NCBI GenBank assembly: GCA_944392295.1
Contig: CALXWE010000004.1
Coordinates: forward strand, 109,819-142,756
Length of the DNA: 32,938 nt
Reading direction: 5' to 3'
Source: an uncultured Alphaproteobacteria bacterium
Lineage (GTDB): Bacteria; Pseudomonadota; Alphaproteobacteria; RF32; CAG-239
The notes beneath the pieces were generated by a model. The model did no database searches, was not told the DNA's origin, and saw only the letters and a program-made list of their open reading frames with translations. A program made the translations under genes and the position numbers. Of this stretch, positions 24,787 through 32,660 are shown in pieces. Each line of letters begins with the position of its first letter. The first letter of the stretch is position 1.

Positions 24787-25458
24787 ATGAAGAAATTAGA
24801 TTTAAAAAATCTGATAGTTTTGGCAGATAATGACGGAACTATCAGGGACACAAACAGCGTCAAAGATGCTTGTTTGGAGGGGTTTTGTAATACGGAGTTT
24901 AACTCTATTGCGAAAGTTTCCCCTGTTGCTGTGCATCGCAGGATGCATGGGCTTCCGATGGCGGACATTTTTGTGCAGATTGCTCAAGAATGTTATGGCT
25001 ATAGCATAGATATTAAGGATGGGTTACTTTTAACAGACAGGCTGAATGAATACATCAAACCTGAGTATGTTGCTCGTCCGGCATATAAAGGAGCCTATGA
25101 TTTCTATAAGGCTTTGAAGGACATGGGGTTGCCTATGTTTATTCTTACGGGAATGGAAAAAGATCTCGTAGAGGCAGGCCTGAAGAAACATGGGTTTGGG
25201 GGTATCTTTGATGATATCTTGGGTGCTCCCAAAACCAAAGAGGAAAATATTGCGAACCTCTTAAAAAAATATCCGCAACATCGTATTCTCGCCATGGGAG
25301 ATTCTATGGCAGAATATAAGGCTACCAAGGCCTATCAGGGAACAATTTTCTTGGCTTTCGATTTTGAAAATAGAAAGCAGAGAGTCTTCCCTGAGGGGGT
25401 GAATGTCCTTACCGCGTATGATGATGCGGTTTGGGATGAAATAGCCTCTCAGATGTAA
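24787..25458 (+). CDS. HAD-family phosphatase, phosphoglycolate-phosphatase-like
   Basis: The 223-residue enzyme has all four HAD motifs: ADNDGTIRDT (nucleophile and acid/base Asp), FILTGM (motif II), PKTKEEN (Lys, motif III) and AMGDSMAEYKAT (metal-binding). A helical cap lies between motifs I and II, as in Gph/beta-phosphoglucomutase-type subfamily I enzymes. The second Asp of the metal motif is replaced by the GDSMAEY pattern found in this subgroup. The substrate cannot be told from sequence. Codon use (more GGG, CTC, GAG) is unlike the housekeeping genes, and the gene is bracketed by two near-identical terminators, so it may have been acquired as a unit. No clear ribosome binding site is seen. 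Confidence 0.85.
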   Translation: MKKLDLKNLIVLADNDGTIRDTNSVKDACLEGFCNTEFNSIAKVSPVAVHRRMHGLPMADIFVQIAQECYGYSIDIKDGLLLTDRLNEYIKPEYVARPAYKGAYDFYKALKDMGLPMFILTGMEKDLVEAGLKKHGFGGIFDDILGAPKTKEENIANLLKKYPQHRILAMGDSMAEYKATKAYQGTIFLAFDFENRKQRVFPEGVNVLTAYDDAVWDEIASQM

Positions 25459-25459
25459 T

Positions 25460-25488
25460 AAAAGCCCTACCGTGAAGGTAGGGCTTTT
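25460..25488 (+). terminator. Rho-independent terminator after the HAD gene
   Basis: AAAAGCCCTACC-GTGAA-GGTAGGGCTTTT is a perfect 12-bp stem starting one base after the stop codon, and almost the same as the hairpin at 24687-24715. The next 290 bases hold no gene. Confidence 0.9.
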
Positions 25489-25738
25489 GCTATATGATTA
25501 ATGGATTTTGATAAGGTTTATTATTTACAAAAATCGGCATTATTAGACAGGCCGTTATTTGAAGCGGAATTTTGCATGGCAGAATCCTATAAATACCTAT
25601 TATATTGCTCTCATTGTACTCTATAATTGCCACTAATGCAAATATAATAATTCATAAAAGCTGCGCCGAGTAAATGCTTGATAAATTCACTATTTATTGT
25701 GTATACAACATTAAAAAAAATTGAAAGTTGGGGGTTCT

Positions 25739-25766
25739 TTGATAAACTACACATAGTGTATATTAA
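25739..25766 (+). promoter_or_regulatory. Promoter with a repeat in the spacer, before the 622-residue gene
   Basis: TTGATA (25739-25744), 16 bases, TATTAA (25761-25766). The spacer contains TACAC-ATA-GTGTA (25748-25760), a perfect inverted repeat placed where a repressor would block RNA polymerase. The ATG follows 16 bases after the -10 box, with AGGAAAG between. Confidence 0.42.
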
Positions 25767-25781
25767 TTCTAGGAAAGTTTT

Positions 25782-27650
25782 ATGTTTAAAAGATTAGCTG
25801 TTTTTTCCTTTATTTGTTTTTATATCTTTCCGCTTTGTGCTTTTGCTATTGATTGTCAAAATTCTCTGTTGCTTGCGGATATTGTTGCTTGTCAAGATGA
25901 CGAAACCCTGGAGAGTATCAGAAGCATTAATCAAGTTGAACAAAAATTTATAAAAGATTTGGAGGCGTGTAAATCAAGAGGGTGTTTGCGCCGTTTATAT
26001 AAAGAAAAAGCTGATGTTTTACGTGGATTAAATTTTGAAAAAGAGAAAAAGTCGAAATTGGCAGATACTCTGACCCCGGATCGTGCCGGAGTTCGTGAAC
26101 TGGCGAGTTATGGAAAACTTGAACCCCTGGATTCAGTAATTTCCCGCAAAATTATTCGTAATGAGATTTTTACTTTTCCTTATGATACACATGATCCTGA
26201 ATATGAAAAAAAAGGTGTAATTAAGCCTAGGTTTATCGGAAATTCATTTGGTTGCAGTAGGGGAATTATGGATTTTGAATGTCGTCATTTTTTGATGCTT
26301 TCTCCATTTGATAGTCTGCCAAATGGTTTGGGAGGTGCTGTTTCTATAGTTCTATTAGTCCCTAAAGATTTGCAGGCCCCTAAAAACCCGGGACATAGTG
26401 AGATCTTTTATCTTGATAAAACTTTGGAAGAACTTGGATATAAGCCGACAAATAATTGTTCTGAGACCGATGATATTTTTACGTTGTTTCTTTGCGGTAA
26501 TGCTAATCTGCAGAAGCAAAAAAATATTGGAGATGAAGAATTGGCAAAGGCACTGAAATCTATATCTGATAAGGATGAGGCATATGATTTGGCTTTTGCT
26601 GATTTTAAAAGATTGGAAGAGATACGTCAATGTCCTACGATTGCTTGTATTGAGAAAAAATATAATGATCGTATTAATTATTTTCGTCAAGGTGAATATA
26701 AAAAAATTATTAAACCAAAAACTATGCCGCAAAATTGTGTGATTCCTGAACTTCCTGAAGGTTATGAATTGTACGGAATTTCGGTAGAACAAGCAACGCG
26801 TGCTGCAGATGTTAAACTCAGTGATAGCGATACAACGGTAATGCAAAATGTATGGATTAATCGTCCGGGAGAAAATGTGGTGTTGGTTTTAAGTGCTTAT
26901 GCTCCCACAGTATGGGATTTGTATACAACCCCACAGACAAAGTTGGCTGCAGTTTTTGTTGGAGGAAGAGAAAATGCAATGTTACGCGGTTTGCAACCTG
27001 AAACATTTGTTAGCTTTGATTGTGAAATCGGGTATCAAAGAGATGCTCAGGCTTTGAAGTATAAAGTAAGTGATTTGGGGCTTAATTCTGATAACGCACA
27101 ATTTATGGTCAATAAAACAGTTGTAGGTTCTCGTGAGCCTAATGATAAGTATGTATTGGCTTCTGGAACCAAGGGAGATGGAGTTCCGATAAAGATTTTA
27201 TCCGGAAAGTATGGTATGGAACAATATGTTGAAAGACAAAAACTTATTATGTTAACAGCCAGCGATGTTTACCGCTTGCAAAAATACGGAGCAATGGTTG
27301 AATATGCTGTTAAGAATCCAAAGGCTTTTGATGAAGATTTAACGGGTAAGCCAATAACTTATTGTCCGGAGCTCCCCAAAAAATATGAGTGCCAAATGGG
27401 AAAAATCTTATATTGTCCGATTATTCCAGATAAGTATGAATGCCAACATAAATCATATCTGTTATTGGAAGCCATAGATAAACTCCCCGATGGATTAATT
27501 GGGGATGAGGCTATTCGTTTATATGTACCAAAAGGGATTCCTGTGCCAAATAACATGGGTGAGAGTAAAGTCTACATTCTAAATCGGACTTTGGATGAAA
27601 TGAAAAAAGCCGATTATTTAAAAAATGTTTTGAAAAACTATGAAATGTGA
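25782..27650 (+). CDS. Secreted protein with LprI-like cysteine segments and internal duplication
   Basis: The 622-residue protein has a signal peptide ending at CAFA. Residues about 24-90 (DCQNSLLLADIVACQDDETL ... EACKSRGCLRRLYKEK) resemble the LprI/DUF1311 pattern of lysozyme-inhibitor-like domains, with paired cysteines and a CLRRxY motif. A second such segment spans about 236-305 (LCGNANLQKQ ... CPTIACIEKKYNDR). A block at 167-222 (C-x-H...LPNGLGG...VPKDLQAPKNPGHSEIFYLD) recurs at 554-612 (C-x-H...LPDGLIGDEA...VPKGIPVPNNMGESKVYIL). The central part (about 325-510) has no recognised domain. It is probably periplasmic and disulphide-bonded. The LprI relationship is moderately supported and any lysozyme-inhibitor role is inference. 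Confidence 0.7.
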   Translation: MFKRLAVFSFICFYIFPLCAFAIDCQNSLLLADIVACQDDETLESIRSINQVEQKFIKDLEACKSRGCLRRLYKEKADVLRGLNFEKEKKSKLADTLTPDRAGVRELASYGKLEPLDSVISRKIIRNEIFTFPYDTHDPEYEKKGVIKPRFIGNSFGCSRGIMDFECRHFLMLSPFDSLPNGLGGAVSIVLLVPKDLQAPKNPGHSEIFYLDKTLEELGYKPTNNCSETDDIFTLFLCGNANLQKQKNIGDEELAKALKSISDKDEAYDLAFADFKRLEEIRQCPTIACIEKKYNDRINYFRQGEYKKIIKPKTMPQNCVIPELPEGYELYGISVEQATRAADVKLSDSDTTVMQNVWINRPGENVVLVLSAYAPTVWDLYTTPQTKLAAVFVGGRENAMLRGLQPETFVSFDCEIGYQRDAQALKYKVSDLGLNSDNAQFMVNKTVVGSREPNDKYVLASGTKGDGVPIKILSGKYGMEQYVERQKLIMLTASDVYRLQKYGAMVEYAVKNPKAFDEDLTGKPITYCPELPKKYECQMGKILYCPIIPDKYECQHKSYLLLEAIDKLPDGLIGDEAIRLYVPKGIPVPNNMGESKVYILNRTLDEMKKADYLKNVLKNYEM

Positions 27651-27670
27651 TGATTTTTGTTACTCTTTTT

Positions 27671-27769
27671 TAGTCGAACAGCTTTCTCGCTGGTTCGCAT
27701 CCACGCCTTCGGCGTCTTTAAAACTAAAAAAGGCTACCTAACGGCAACCTTTTTTACTTTTAATGGTCG
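27671..27769. repeat. 99-bp direct repeat, left copy flanking the restriction-modification island
   Basis: This sequence, from TAGTCGAACAGC to TAATGGTCG, is identical to 32380-32478 and nearly identical to the matching part of the second tandem unit. It contains ACGCC-TTC-GGCGT and an A6/T6 hairpin (27726-27755) that could act as terminator for the gene ending at 27650. It has higher GC than its surroundings. Confidence 0.93.
27726..27760. terminator. Terminator-like hairpin inside the repeat
   Basis: AAAAAAGG (27726-27733) pairs with CCTTTTTT (27748-27755) around an imperfect inner stem. Copies are at 32435-32464 and 32622-32651. T runs on both strands suit bidirectional termination. Confidence 0.5.
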
Positions 27770-27934
27770 TGCACACCACCGCTAAATCAGGAAAAAGATA
27801 CCATTTTTTGATGGTGTCACAAAGATTGTATTTTAAGGTGTTTTACCACGTGGACATGTTTTTACTACCATTTCGGACACCCACTCTTTTGTCGCGAACT
27901 TCAAAAGTAACATATTGATTTTTAATAAAAATAA

Positions 27935-27990
27935 ATTGTCAACGTATTTTTAGTTGATTTTTATATTTTTTCAAGCGTTATTGTCAACGT
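27935..27990 (+). promoter_or_regulatory. Paired ATTGTCAACGT direct repeats before a small gene
   Basis: ATTGTCAACGT occurs at 27935-27945 and 27980-27990, 45 bases apart, roughly four helical turns and so on the same DNA face. The first copy contains TTGTCA, a possible -35 box, with TTTATA 18 bases later. It may be an operator pair for the island. The rest of 27770-28013 shows no gene. Confidence 0.35.
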
Positions 27991-28013
27991 GTACCACAAA
28001 AAAGGAATATAAA

Positions 28014-28154
28014 ATGACACAGGCAGAAAAATTGATTAAAATTATAATAAATGATTTACTGAAGTATTTAAGATTAAAAGAGCGGGGTTTGGTTGCAGAA
28101 AACCGTCTTAAGCAACAAATTCCTCTTGGACGAAGAGAAAATATCAACACATAA
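28014..28154 (+). CDS. Very small protein at the edge of the restriction-modification island
   Basis: A 46-residue reading frame starts MTQAEKLIKIIINDLLKYL, with AAAGGAAT eight bases upstream, a single predicted amphipathic helix and a basic tail (PLGRRENINT). I do not recognise it. It is far too short for a typical C (controller) protein and lacks an HTH pattern. It is convergent with the HNH nuclease gene. The ribosome binding site and the repeats before it are the main support. Confidence 0.4.
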   Translation: MTQAEKLIKIIINDLLKYLRLKERGLVAENRLKQQIPLGRRENINT

Positions 28155-28184
28155 GAAGATAAATCCTCTAATGCCGCATAAATA

Positions 28185-29675
28185 CTAACTATGCTTCATA
28201 ATTCTACGCATTAAATCTACTTTTTGCTGAGAGGATATTATACCTTTTGTATATAAGAAGTCCAAATGGCCTTCTGTTAAACAATTATAATTATCTATCA
28301 TGTTCTCAAACAATTCCAGCCGTATTGCTCCTCGTCCCATAAGATCAATGTACATGTCCCTAATAGCACGCTCGGAGCCACGGTGAAGTTGAGTATGTGG
28401 TGTTGGACCTAATGCAAGGAGGTTTTCTAGTACATCGGGACCACCTTTACTAAATTCTATTATGTGATGAGCTTCCACATAATTTCTACCATCTTGTCTT
28501 TCAAAAGTCGTAGTTCCAGCCTGGCATTGATAATTCTCTCTTATTCGAGCCAGTTCAGCTATAAATTGATTCCGAACTCGGACTCCTTTTTTAATAATAG
28601 GGTTATCAAGAACAAATTTATTTATTGTTTTTACTAAGTTTCTATCCGCTAATAAAGCTTGTAATGTATTCATATTAGCTTTTATTAGAATATCTTTCAT
28701 TGTTGCATCTGAAACATTGCCACCATCTAAATCTAACTTATTAATAAGTTTATTCAAATCAATAACCGCGGCAGGCAAAGTACCTAAAAGTTGTTTTGCG
28801 TCTTCGGTTAAAGAATAATTATTCGTAGCTGGATTTTTTTGTATTAACCCAAATGCTGTCAAAAATATAAGATATGTATGGAATTTAAAGTATGGTTGCT
28901 GAGAACTTACATATCTAAACAAAATACCATTTTCATCTTTCCATCCCATTTCTCTAAAAAATTCCTGTTGTTGTCCATTTCTATTGGAAGATGTGAACCA
29001 TCTTCCAATATCAAGAGCTCGTTGGATTATAAGGGCTTCATCTTGTAATTTATCAATACGCCCCAGCAATATTGATAACTCAAAATCAGTGGCCTCTCGA
29101 GCAATATCATTAAGATATTTTAAGATTCCTAAAGTTGGTCGATAATCAGCATTAGCCCGAATTGTTTCAATACCCCTCAAACTTTTGATAAAATCATTAT
29201 CTTTAATATTTATATCTAAACTGATGTTTTCCAAGAAGGTAGGAATCTGCTCTTCAGTAAGGGAAGTAAAAGCCTTACATCTATCGAAATCGATGATTGC
29301 AGATGATTTTATCATTCCCCATAAAGTACATGTTTCCATAAGATGTCTAAACATCCGGCCTTGCTTTGTATAATGACTATCTAAATTTTCATATATAAAA
29401 TAATCATTTTCCAACTTTTTATTTCTAAAAGGACAATCTTCTGAAATTGTAGAAATTTTATCTGATATCAAGCTCATGATAATTTTATAAGAACTACGGC
29501 TAGCATTAAATTCAGATTCAGCAAGTGATAGATAAAACGCCAAGGTTTGGAGTTTTTTGAAATACCTATTATCAAAACTCTCTCTAGGCATATTTATTAT
29601 TTGATTATGAAAAATTTGGAAACCTTCTTGTGTATCTACAAAATCTTTAAAATATCCACGCACAGAACCAGGCAT
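28185..29675 (-). CDS. HNH restriction endonuclease (Type II, probably IIS-like)
   Basis: The 496-residue protein has a C-terminal HNH nuclease: CQAG, then NYVEAHHIIEFSKGG (H403, H404), NLLALGPTPHTQLH with the Asn and the final His. The N-terminal ~370 residues are mostly helical with a winged-helix-like part (YFKFHTYLIFLTAFGLIQKN...YSLTEDAKQLL), probably the DNA-recognition portion. It starts one base after the stop of M2, with GGAG upstream. Its place after two methyltransferases indicates the restriction subunit. The MnlI system (HNH nuclease with two methyltransferases) is a known parallel in layout. I do not claim the same recognition sequence. Confidence 0.85.
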   Translation of the reverse strand: MPGSVRGYFKDFVDTQEGFQIFHNQIINMPRESFDNRYFKKLQTLAFYLSLAESEFNASRSSYKIIMSLISDKISTISEDCPFRNKKLENDYFIYENLDSHYTKQGRMFRHLMETCTLWGMIKSSAIIDFDRCKAFTSLTEEQIPTFLENISLDINIKDNDFIKSLRGIETIRANADYRPTLGILKYLNDIAREATDFELSILLGRIDKLQDEALIIQRALDIGRWFTSSNRNGQQQEFFREMGWKDENGILFRYVSSQQPYFKFHTYLIFLTAFGLIQKNPATNNYSLTEDAKQLLGTLPAAVIDLNKLINKLDLDGGNVSDATMKDILIKANMNTLQALLADRNLVKTINKFVLDNPIIKKGVRVRNQFIAELARIRENYQCQAGTTTFERQDGRNYVEAHHIIEFSKGGPDVLENLLALGPTPHTQLHRGSERAIRDMYIDLMGRGAIRLELFENMIDNYNCLTEGHLDFLYTKGIISSQQKVDLMRRIMKHS

Positions 29676-29676
29676 A

Positions 29677-30519
29677 CTATTTCTCCACTTTTCTAAAATT
29701 GATAATATTTTGATGCATGTGATTTATTTTAAATGCATACGGATACCCAAAAGGATACAACGGTTTATTATCTTGTAATAAAACCATTGTTCCTACAAAT
29801 TCAAACCCAATCTTTGTCATTAGATTCACTATATCGGATTGGACACAAACTTCTTTTTTATCCACAGTGAAATCACTTATTACGATTGAACAATATTTTT
29901 TATTATTCAGCTTATTGTAAGCATTAAACATAATCTTACGAAATAATTCTAAAAACTCACCAAATGACTGTTGATTTCCTAAATCACGTTCATCTTCTGA
30001 ATAATATTCAACCCCTAATCTTGAACCACTTCTAAAACCCTTTTCAGAGGCATCTTTTCTAAGACCTTTAGAATTGTTTTTAAGAATATTATGATAAGGT
30101 GGAGATGTTATTATGTAATCAACTGGATCAATATCTTTTAATACCTCTAAGGAATCACCAAGTATGTACTCATAATCTATATTTTCTTTCATTCCTTTCT
30201 TTATAAATCGACTTTCCGCCAATTGTTTATATTTGCTGCTAAGATCAATACCTATAGATTTACGTCCTAAATTATATGCTGCAATAGCCGTTGTCCCAGA
30301 TCCCATAAAAGGATCTAATACTTTCATACCTTTTTTTGTAAAAAGAGAAATCATTTTCTCAATATCCTTTATTAAAAAAGGAGCCGGATGGCCAAATGCG
30401 GCTTTATCATCCGCACACTTTTCTGAAAGGAAAAAGCTTTTGGTTAATTTTAACCATTCTTTTCCTGTTAAGTCATTTAAAGTGTTTCGTGGATCATAGC
30501 GACTTTCTGTGTTCCGCAT
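29677..30519 (-). CDS. DNA amino-methyltransferase M2 (N6-adenine or N4-cytosine)
   Basis: The 280-residue methyltransferase transfers methyl from S-adenosylmethionine to DNA. HPAPFLIKDIEKMI precedes motif I DPFMGSGTT (D69), then motif IV TSPPY (S139). The SPPY form occurs in both N4-cytosine and N6-adenine enzymes. Motif I comes before motif IV, with the HPAPF segment at the N-terminus, a permuted order compared with beta-class enzymes. A strong GGAGGG lies before the ATG, and the start overlaps the end of M1 by 43 bases. It presumably protects one strand of an asymmetric site. Confidence 0.92.
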   Translation of the reverse strand: MRNTESRYDPRNTLNDLTGKEWLKLTKSFFLSEKCADDKAAFGHPAPFLIKDIEKMISLFTKKGMKVLDPFMGSGTTAIAAYNLGRKSIGIDLSSKYKQLAESRFIKKGMKENIDYEYILGDSLEVLKDIDPVDYIITSPPYHNILKNNSKGLRKDASEKGFRSGSRLGVEYYSEDERDLGNQQSFGEFLELFRKIMFNAYNKLNNKKYCSIVISDFTVDKKEVCVQSDIVNLMTKIGFEFVGTMVLLQDNKPLYPFGYPYAFKINHMHQNIINFRKVEK

Positions 30520-31904
30520 TCTACCCTCCAGTTAGGAATTAAATTTTCCGTTAATAAAAAATAATAATCTGAGATTCCAATTCCTTCTTTTAGTTGTACA
30601 TTAGCCTCACTAGATCTTTTATTCTTTTGCAAACATTTTTCAACAACCTCAAAGCCGGAATTGTCAATGGCGGTACTTAATGCTTTCCAATCATCATTAT
30701 TATTACTATTAAATGTTAAAATAAAAGTTTTTTTCTTCTTTAAAATATTCCGGCAGTTTTTTAACACACAAGTCATATCATTTATGTATTTTGAATAAGG
30801 ATTATTTTTATTTACAATAATTTCATCTTCCAATGAAACCTTGTATTTTTCATCATACTTTTCCAGCCAAACATTCCAAACTTGGGATAATTCACCATAC
30901 TGAATTACGGAACCATATGGCGGGTCTGTAATTATAAAATCTGCTTTGAAACCACCGCTTATATTTTTACAATCAGATAGAATAACTATTCCATCAACAT
31001 TCTCAATATCTTTTATATCAGATGAATAATTATACTGAGGTAGATATTCATTACGAGATTTTAAGCATTTCAGAACACCTGTATTTCCTATAATTGCTCG
31101 CTCAAATTGTACAATAGGGTTTTGTTCCATAAAATTAGTTAAACCTAAATATGCCGGTCGCCCCCAACTGGTGGAAAGTGGTCTATTAGCTCCTTTCCCC
31201 CGCAATGCACACATTTTTGTGGTTAAATGTACAATTTGTAAAAAGCTAAACATCAAAGCATCTTTTTCGATTGTGTCTACAGATAAAATCTCATTAAACA
31301 ATATAGACAACAAGGTAATATTTTGATTTGTCCATAAATTAGTTATATCTTTTCCGCCTATTTTTTTTATAAATGCAGGAGTAACAGAAGATAACTTTTC
31401 CAAATCAAATGTTGGCATCCATAAGTCTTTAATTTCTAAGAATTTAGGAACAATAGGATTATCTTGTGTAATTGTTTTATGACAATGCGGACATTTATAC
31501 GATATATATTCTGCTTTCCCTGATAAATGCTTAAAATTATATATATCAACATTTTTACCGCAATTCGCACACTTCGTAACATAAGCATTTTTATATGCTG
31601 GCATCTTTTTTATCTTGTTTATTATATTTAAGGCTAAAGATTTAACACGTTTTAAATCATACTCCTTAGAATATAAATCAACCAAAAATAATGTTAATGG
31701 ATTAATGTCACATATTACGGGTTTTCTGTGAGCTTTTATGGATTCAAAAAACGTTAAAGCACTACCAGCAAAAGGATCATAAACAACATCTCCACTATTT
31801 GTGTTTTCAACAATCAGATCTCGCCATATATTGTGAGGTTTTTTCCCCCAATATTTAAGTCCTCTATATAAGGTTGGCCTGACACTTTCTTCTCTAGAAA
31901 ACAT
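30477..31904 (-). CDS. DNA amino-methyltransferase M1 with zinc ribbon
   Basis: The 475-residue methyltransferase starts with a YWGKKPHNIW segment, then motif I DPFAGSALT (D43). A CxxC...CPHC zinc ribbon follows (about residues 107-142: CANCGKN and YKCPHCHK), then a long middle part probably used for target recognition, and motif IV TDPPYGS (D327). Motif I, target domain, motif IV is the alpha-class order. In motif I the final Gly of FxGxG is Ala, an unusual change in the SAM-binding loop. GAGGA lies before the ATG. It is the first gene of the M1-M2-R operon, so methylation precedes restriction. DPPY suggests N6-adenine. Confidence 0.92.
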   Translation of the reverse strand: MFSREESVRPTLYRGLKYWGKKPHNIWRDLIVENTNSGDVVYDPFAGSALTFFESIKAHRKPVICDINPLTLFLVDLYSKEYDLKRVKSLALNIINKIKKMPAYKNAYVTKCANCGKNVDIYNFKHLSGKAEYISYKCPHCHKTITQDNPIVPKFLEIKDLWMPTFDLEKLSSVTPAFIKKIGGKDITNLWTNQNITLLSILFNEILSVDTIEKDALMFSFLQIVHLTTKMCALRGKGANRPLSTSWGRPAYLGLTNFMEQNPIVQFERAIIGNTGVLKCLKSRNEYLPQYNYSSDIKDIENVDGIVILSDCKNISGGFKADFIITDPPYGSVIQYGELSQVWNVWLEKYDEKYKVSLEDEIIVNKNNPYSKYINDMTCVLKNCRNILKKKKTFILTFNSNNNDDWKALSTAIDNSGFEVVEKCLQKNKRSSEANVQLKEGIGISDYYFLLTENLIPNWRVECGTQKVAMIHETL

Positions 31905-32286
31905 ATATCCTCACATTTTGAATTCACAACAGGATTATTCTAACGAGTGTCAAAAATAATAGCAAGTTATTTTCAAGTTTTTGAGAAGAATTTTTTTATA
32001 AGTATAATTTTCTTTTTTAAATCAAGAGTGCCCTACCACTACCAGATACCAATGAGTGACAATATGGTATAAAATGAAGTATTTTATGTTAAAGTTGCAT
32101 AGTTGCGGTTTGGTATATTTTTTGTGAAAGGTATATTTTTGTACGCCTCAAAATTCACATAAAATGGTATTCCTGGCAACGTGGTTTACAGGAGAAAATT
32201 ATCATTAGCCAATTGAAAAACATAATTGAATTATTTCTTGATAAAAAAATAACATAGTGTGTATACACATATAATATTACGTGTTT
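31905..32286. other. Intergenic region upstream of the restriction-modification operon
   Basis: No gene is seen in these 382 bases. Visible elements are the M1 promoter (31937-31965), an inverted repeat ATACCA...TGGTAT (32046-32070), and a perfect 12-bp palindrome TGTGTATACACA (32258-32269) just before the tandem repeat. Confidence 0.5.
31937..31965 (-). promoter_or_regulatory. Probable promoter of the M1-M2-R operon
   Basis: On the minus strand TTGCTA (31960-31965), 17 bases, TAGAAT (31937-31942). Transcription would start near 31930 and leave a short leader holding the GAGGA site. A perfect TTGACA lies inside the spacer but lacks a matching -10 box. Confidence 0.42.
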
Positions 32287-32473
32287 GGTCGGATTGACTG
32301 GATTGACTTCGTTACACTCCGTCGCTTCGTCGTCGCTCGGCTAAAGCCTCACCGGCATACTCGCGTCTGCCTCTCCTCCTAGTCGAACAGCTTTCTCGCT
32401 GGTTCGCATCCACGCCTTCGGCGTCTTTAAAACTAAAAAAGGCTACCTAACGGCAACCTTTTTTACTTTTAAT
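32287..32473. repeat. 187-bp tandem repeat, unit 1
   Basis: The unit begins GGTCGGATTGACT and ends TTTTACTTTTAAT. It is followed at once by a second copy differing at two positions. The first part contains two adjacent GGATTGACT copies (32291-32308) and a GC-rich CGTCG/TCGTCG tract. The last part is the 99-bp repeat also found at 27671. Confidence 0.95.
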
Positions 32474-32660
32474 GGTCGGATTGACTGGATTGACTTCGTT
32501 ACACTCCGTCGCTTCGTCGTCGCTCGGCTAAAGCCTCACCGGCATACTCGCGTCTGCCTCTCCTCCTAGTCGAACAGCTTCCTCGCTGGTTCGAATCCAC
32601 GCCTTCGGCGTCTTTAAAACTAAAAAAGGCTACCTAACGGCAACCTTTTTTACTTTTAAT
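32474..32660. repeat. 187-bp tandem repeat, unit 2
   Basis: It matches unit 1 except CTTCC for CTTTC and GGTTCGAATCC for GGTTCGCATCC. The GGTCGG that starts a further unit is present at 32661-32666, after which the similarity stops. Confidence 0.95.

Noticed and set aside
26355..26846. 163-residue minus-strand frame
   Set aside because: It is a shadow of the 622-residue secreted-protein gene, rich in Ile, Phe and Asn as expected from antisense AT-rich coding DNA.
32340..32620. tRNA gene within the repeat unit
   Set aside because: Only the T-loop core fits. The T-stem bases do not pair (GCTGG against CCACG), and no acceptor, D or anticodon arms can be placed.
32287..32660. Integron attC array
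   Set aside because: ACCTAAC resembles an attC core site, but no integrase gene, no paired GTTRRRY site at the right distance and no cassette genes are present.
27671..32660. Insertion sequence or transposon around the restriction system
   Set aside because: No transposase gene or terminal inverted repeats were found. Only direct repeats are visible.
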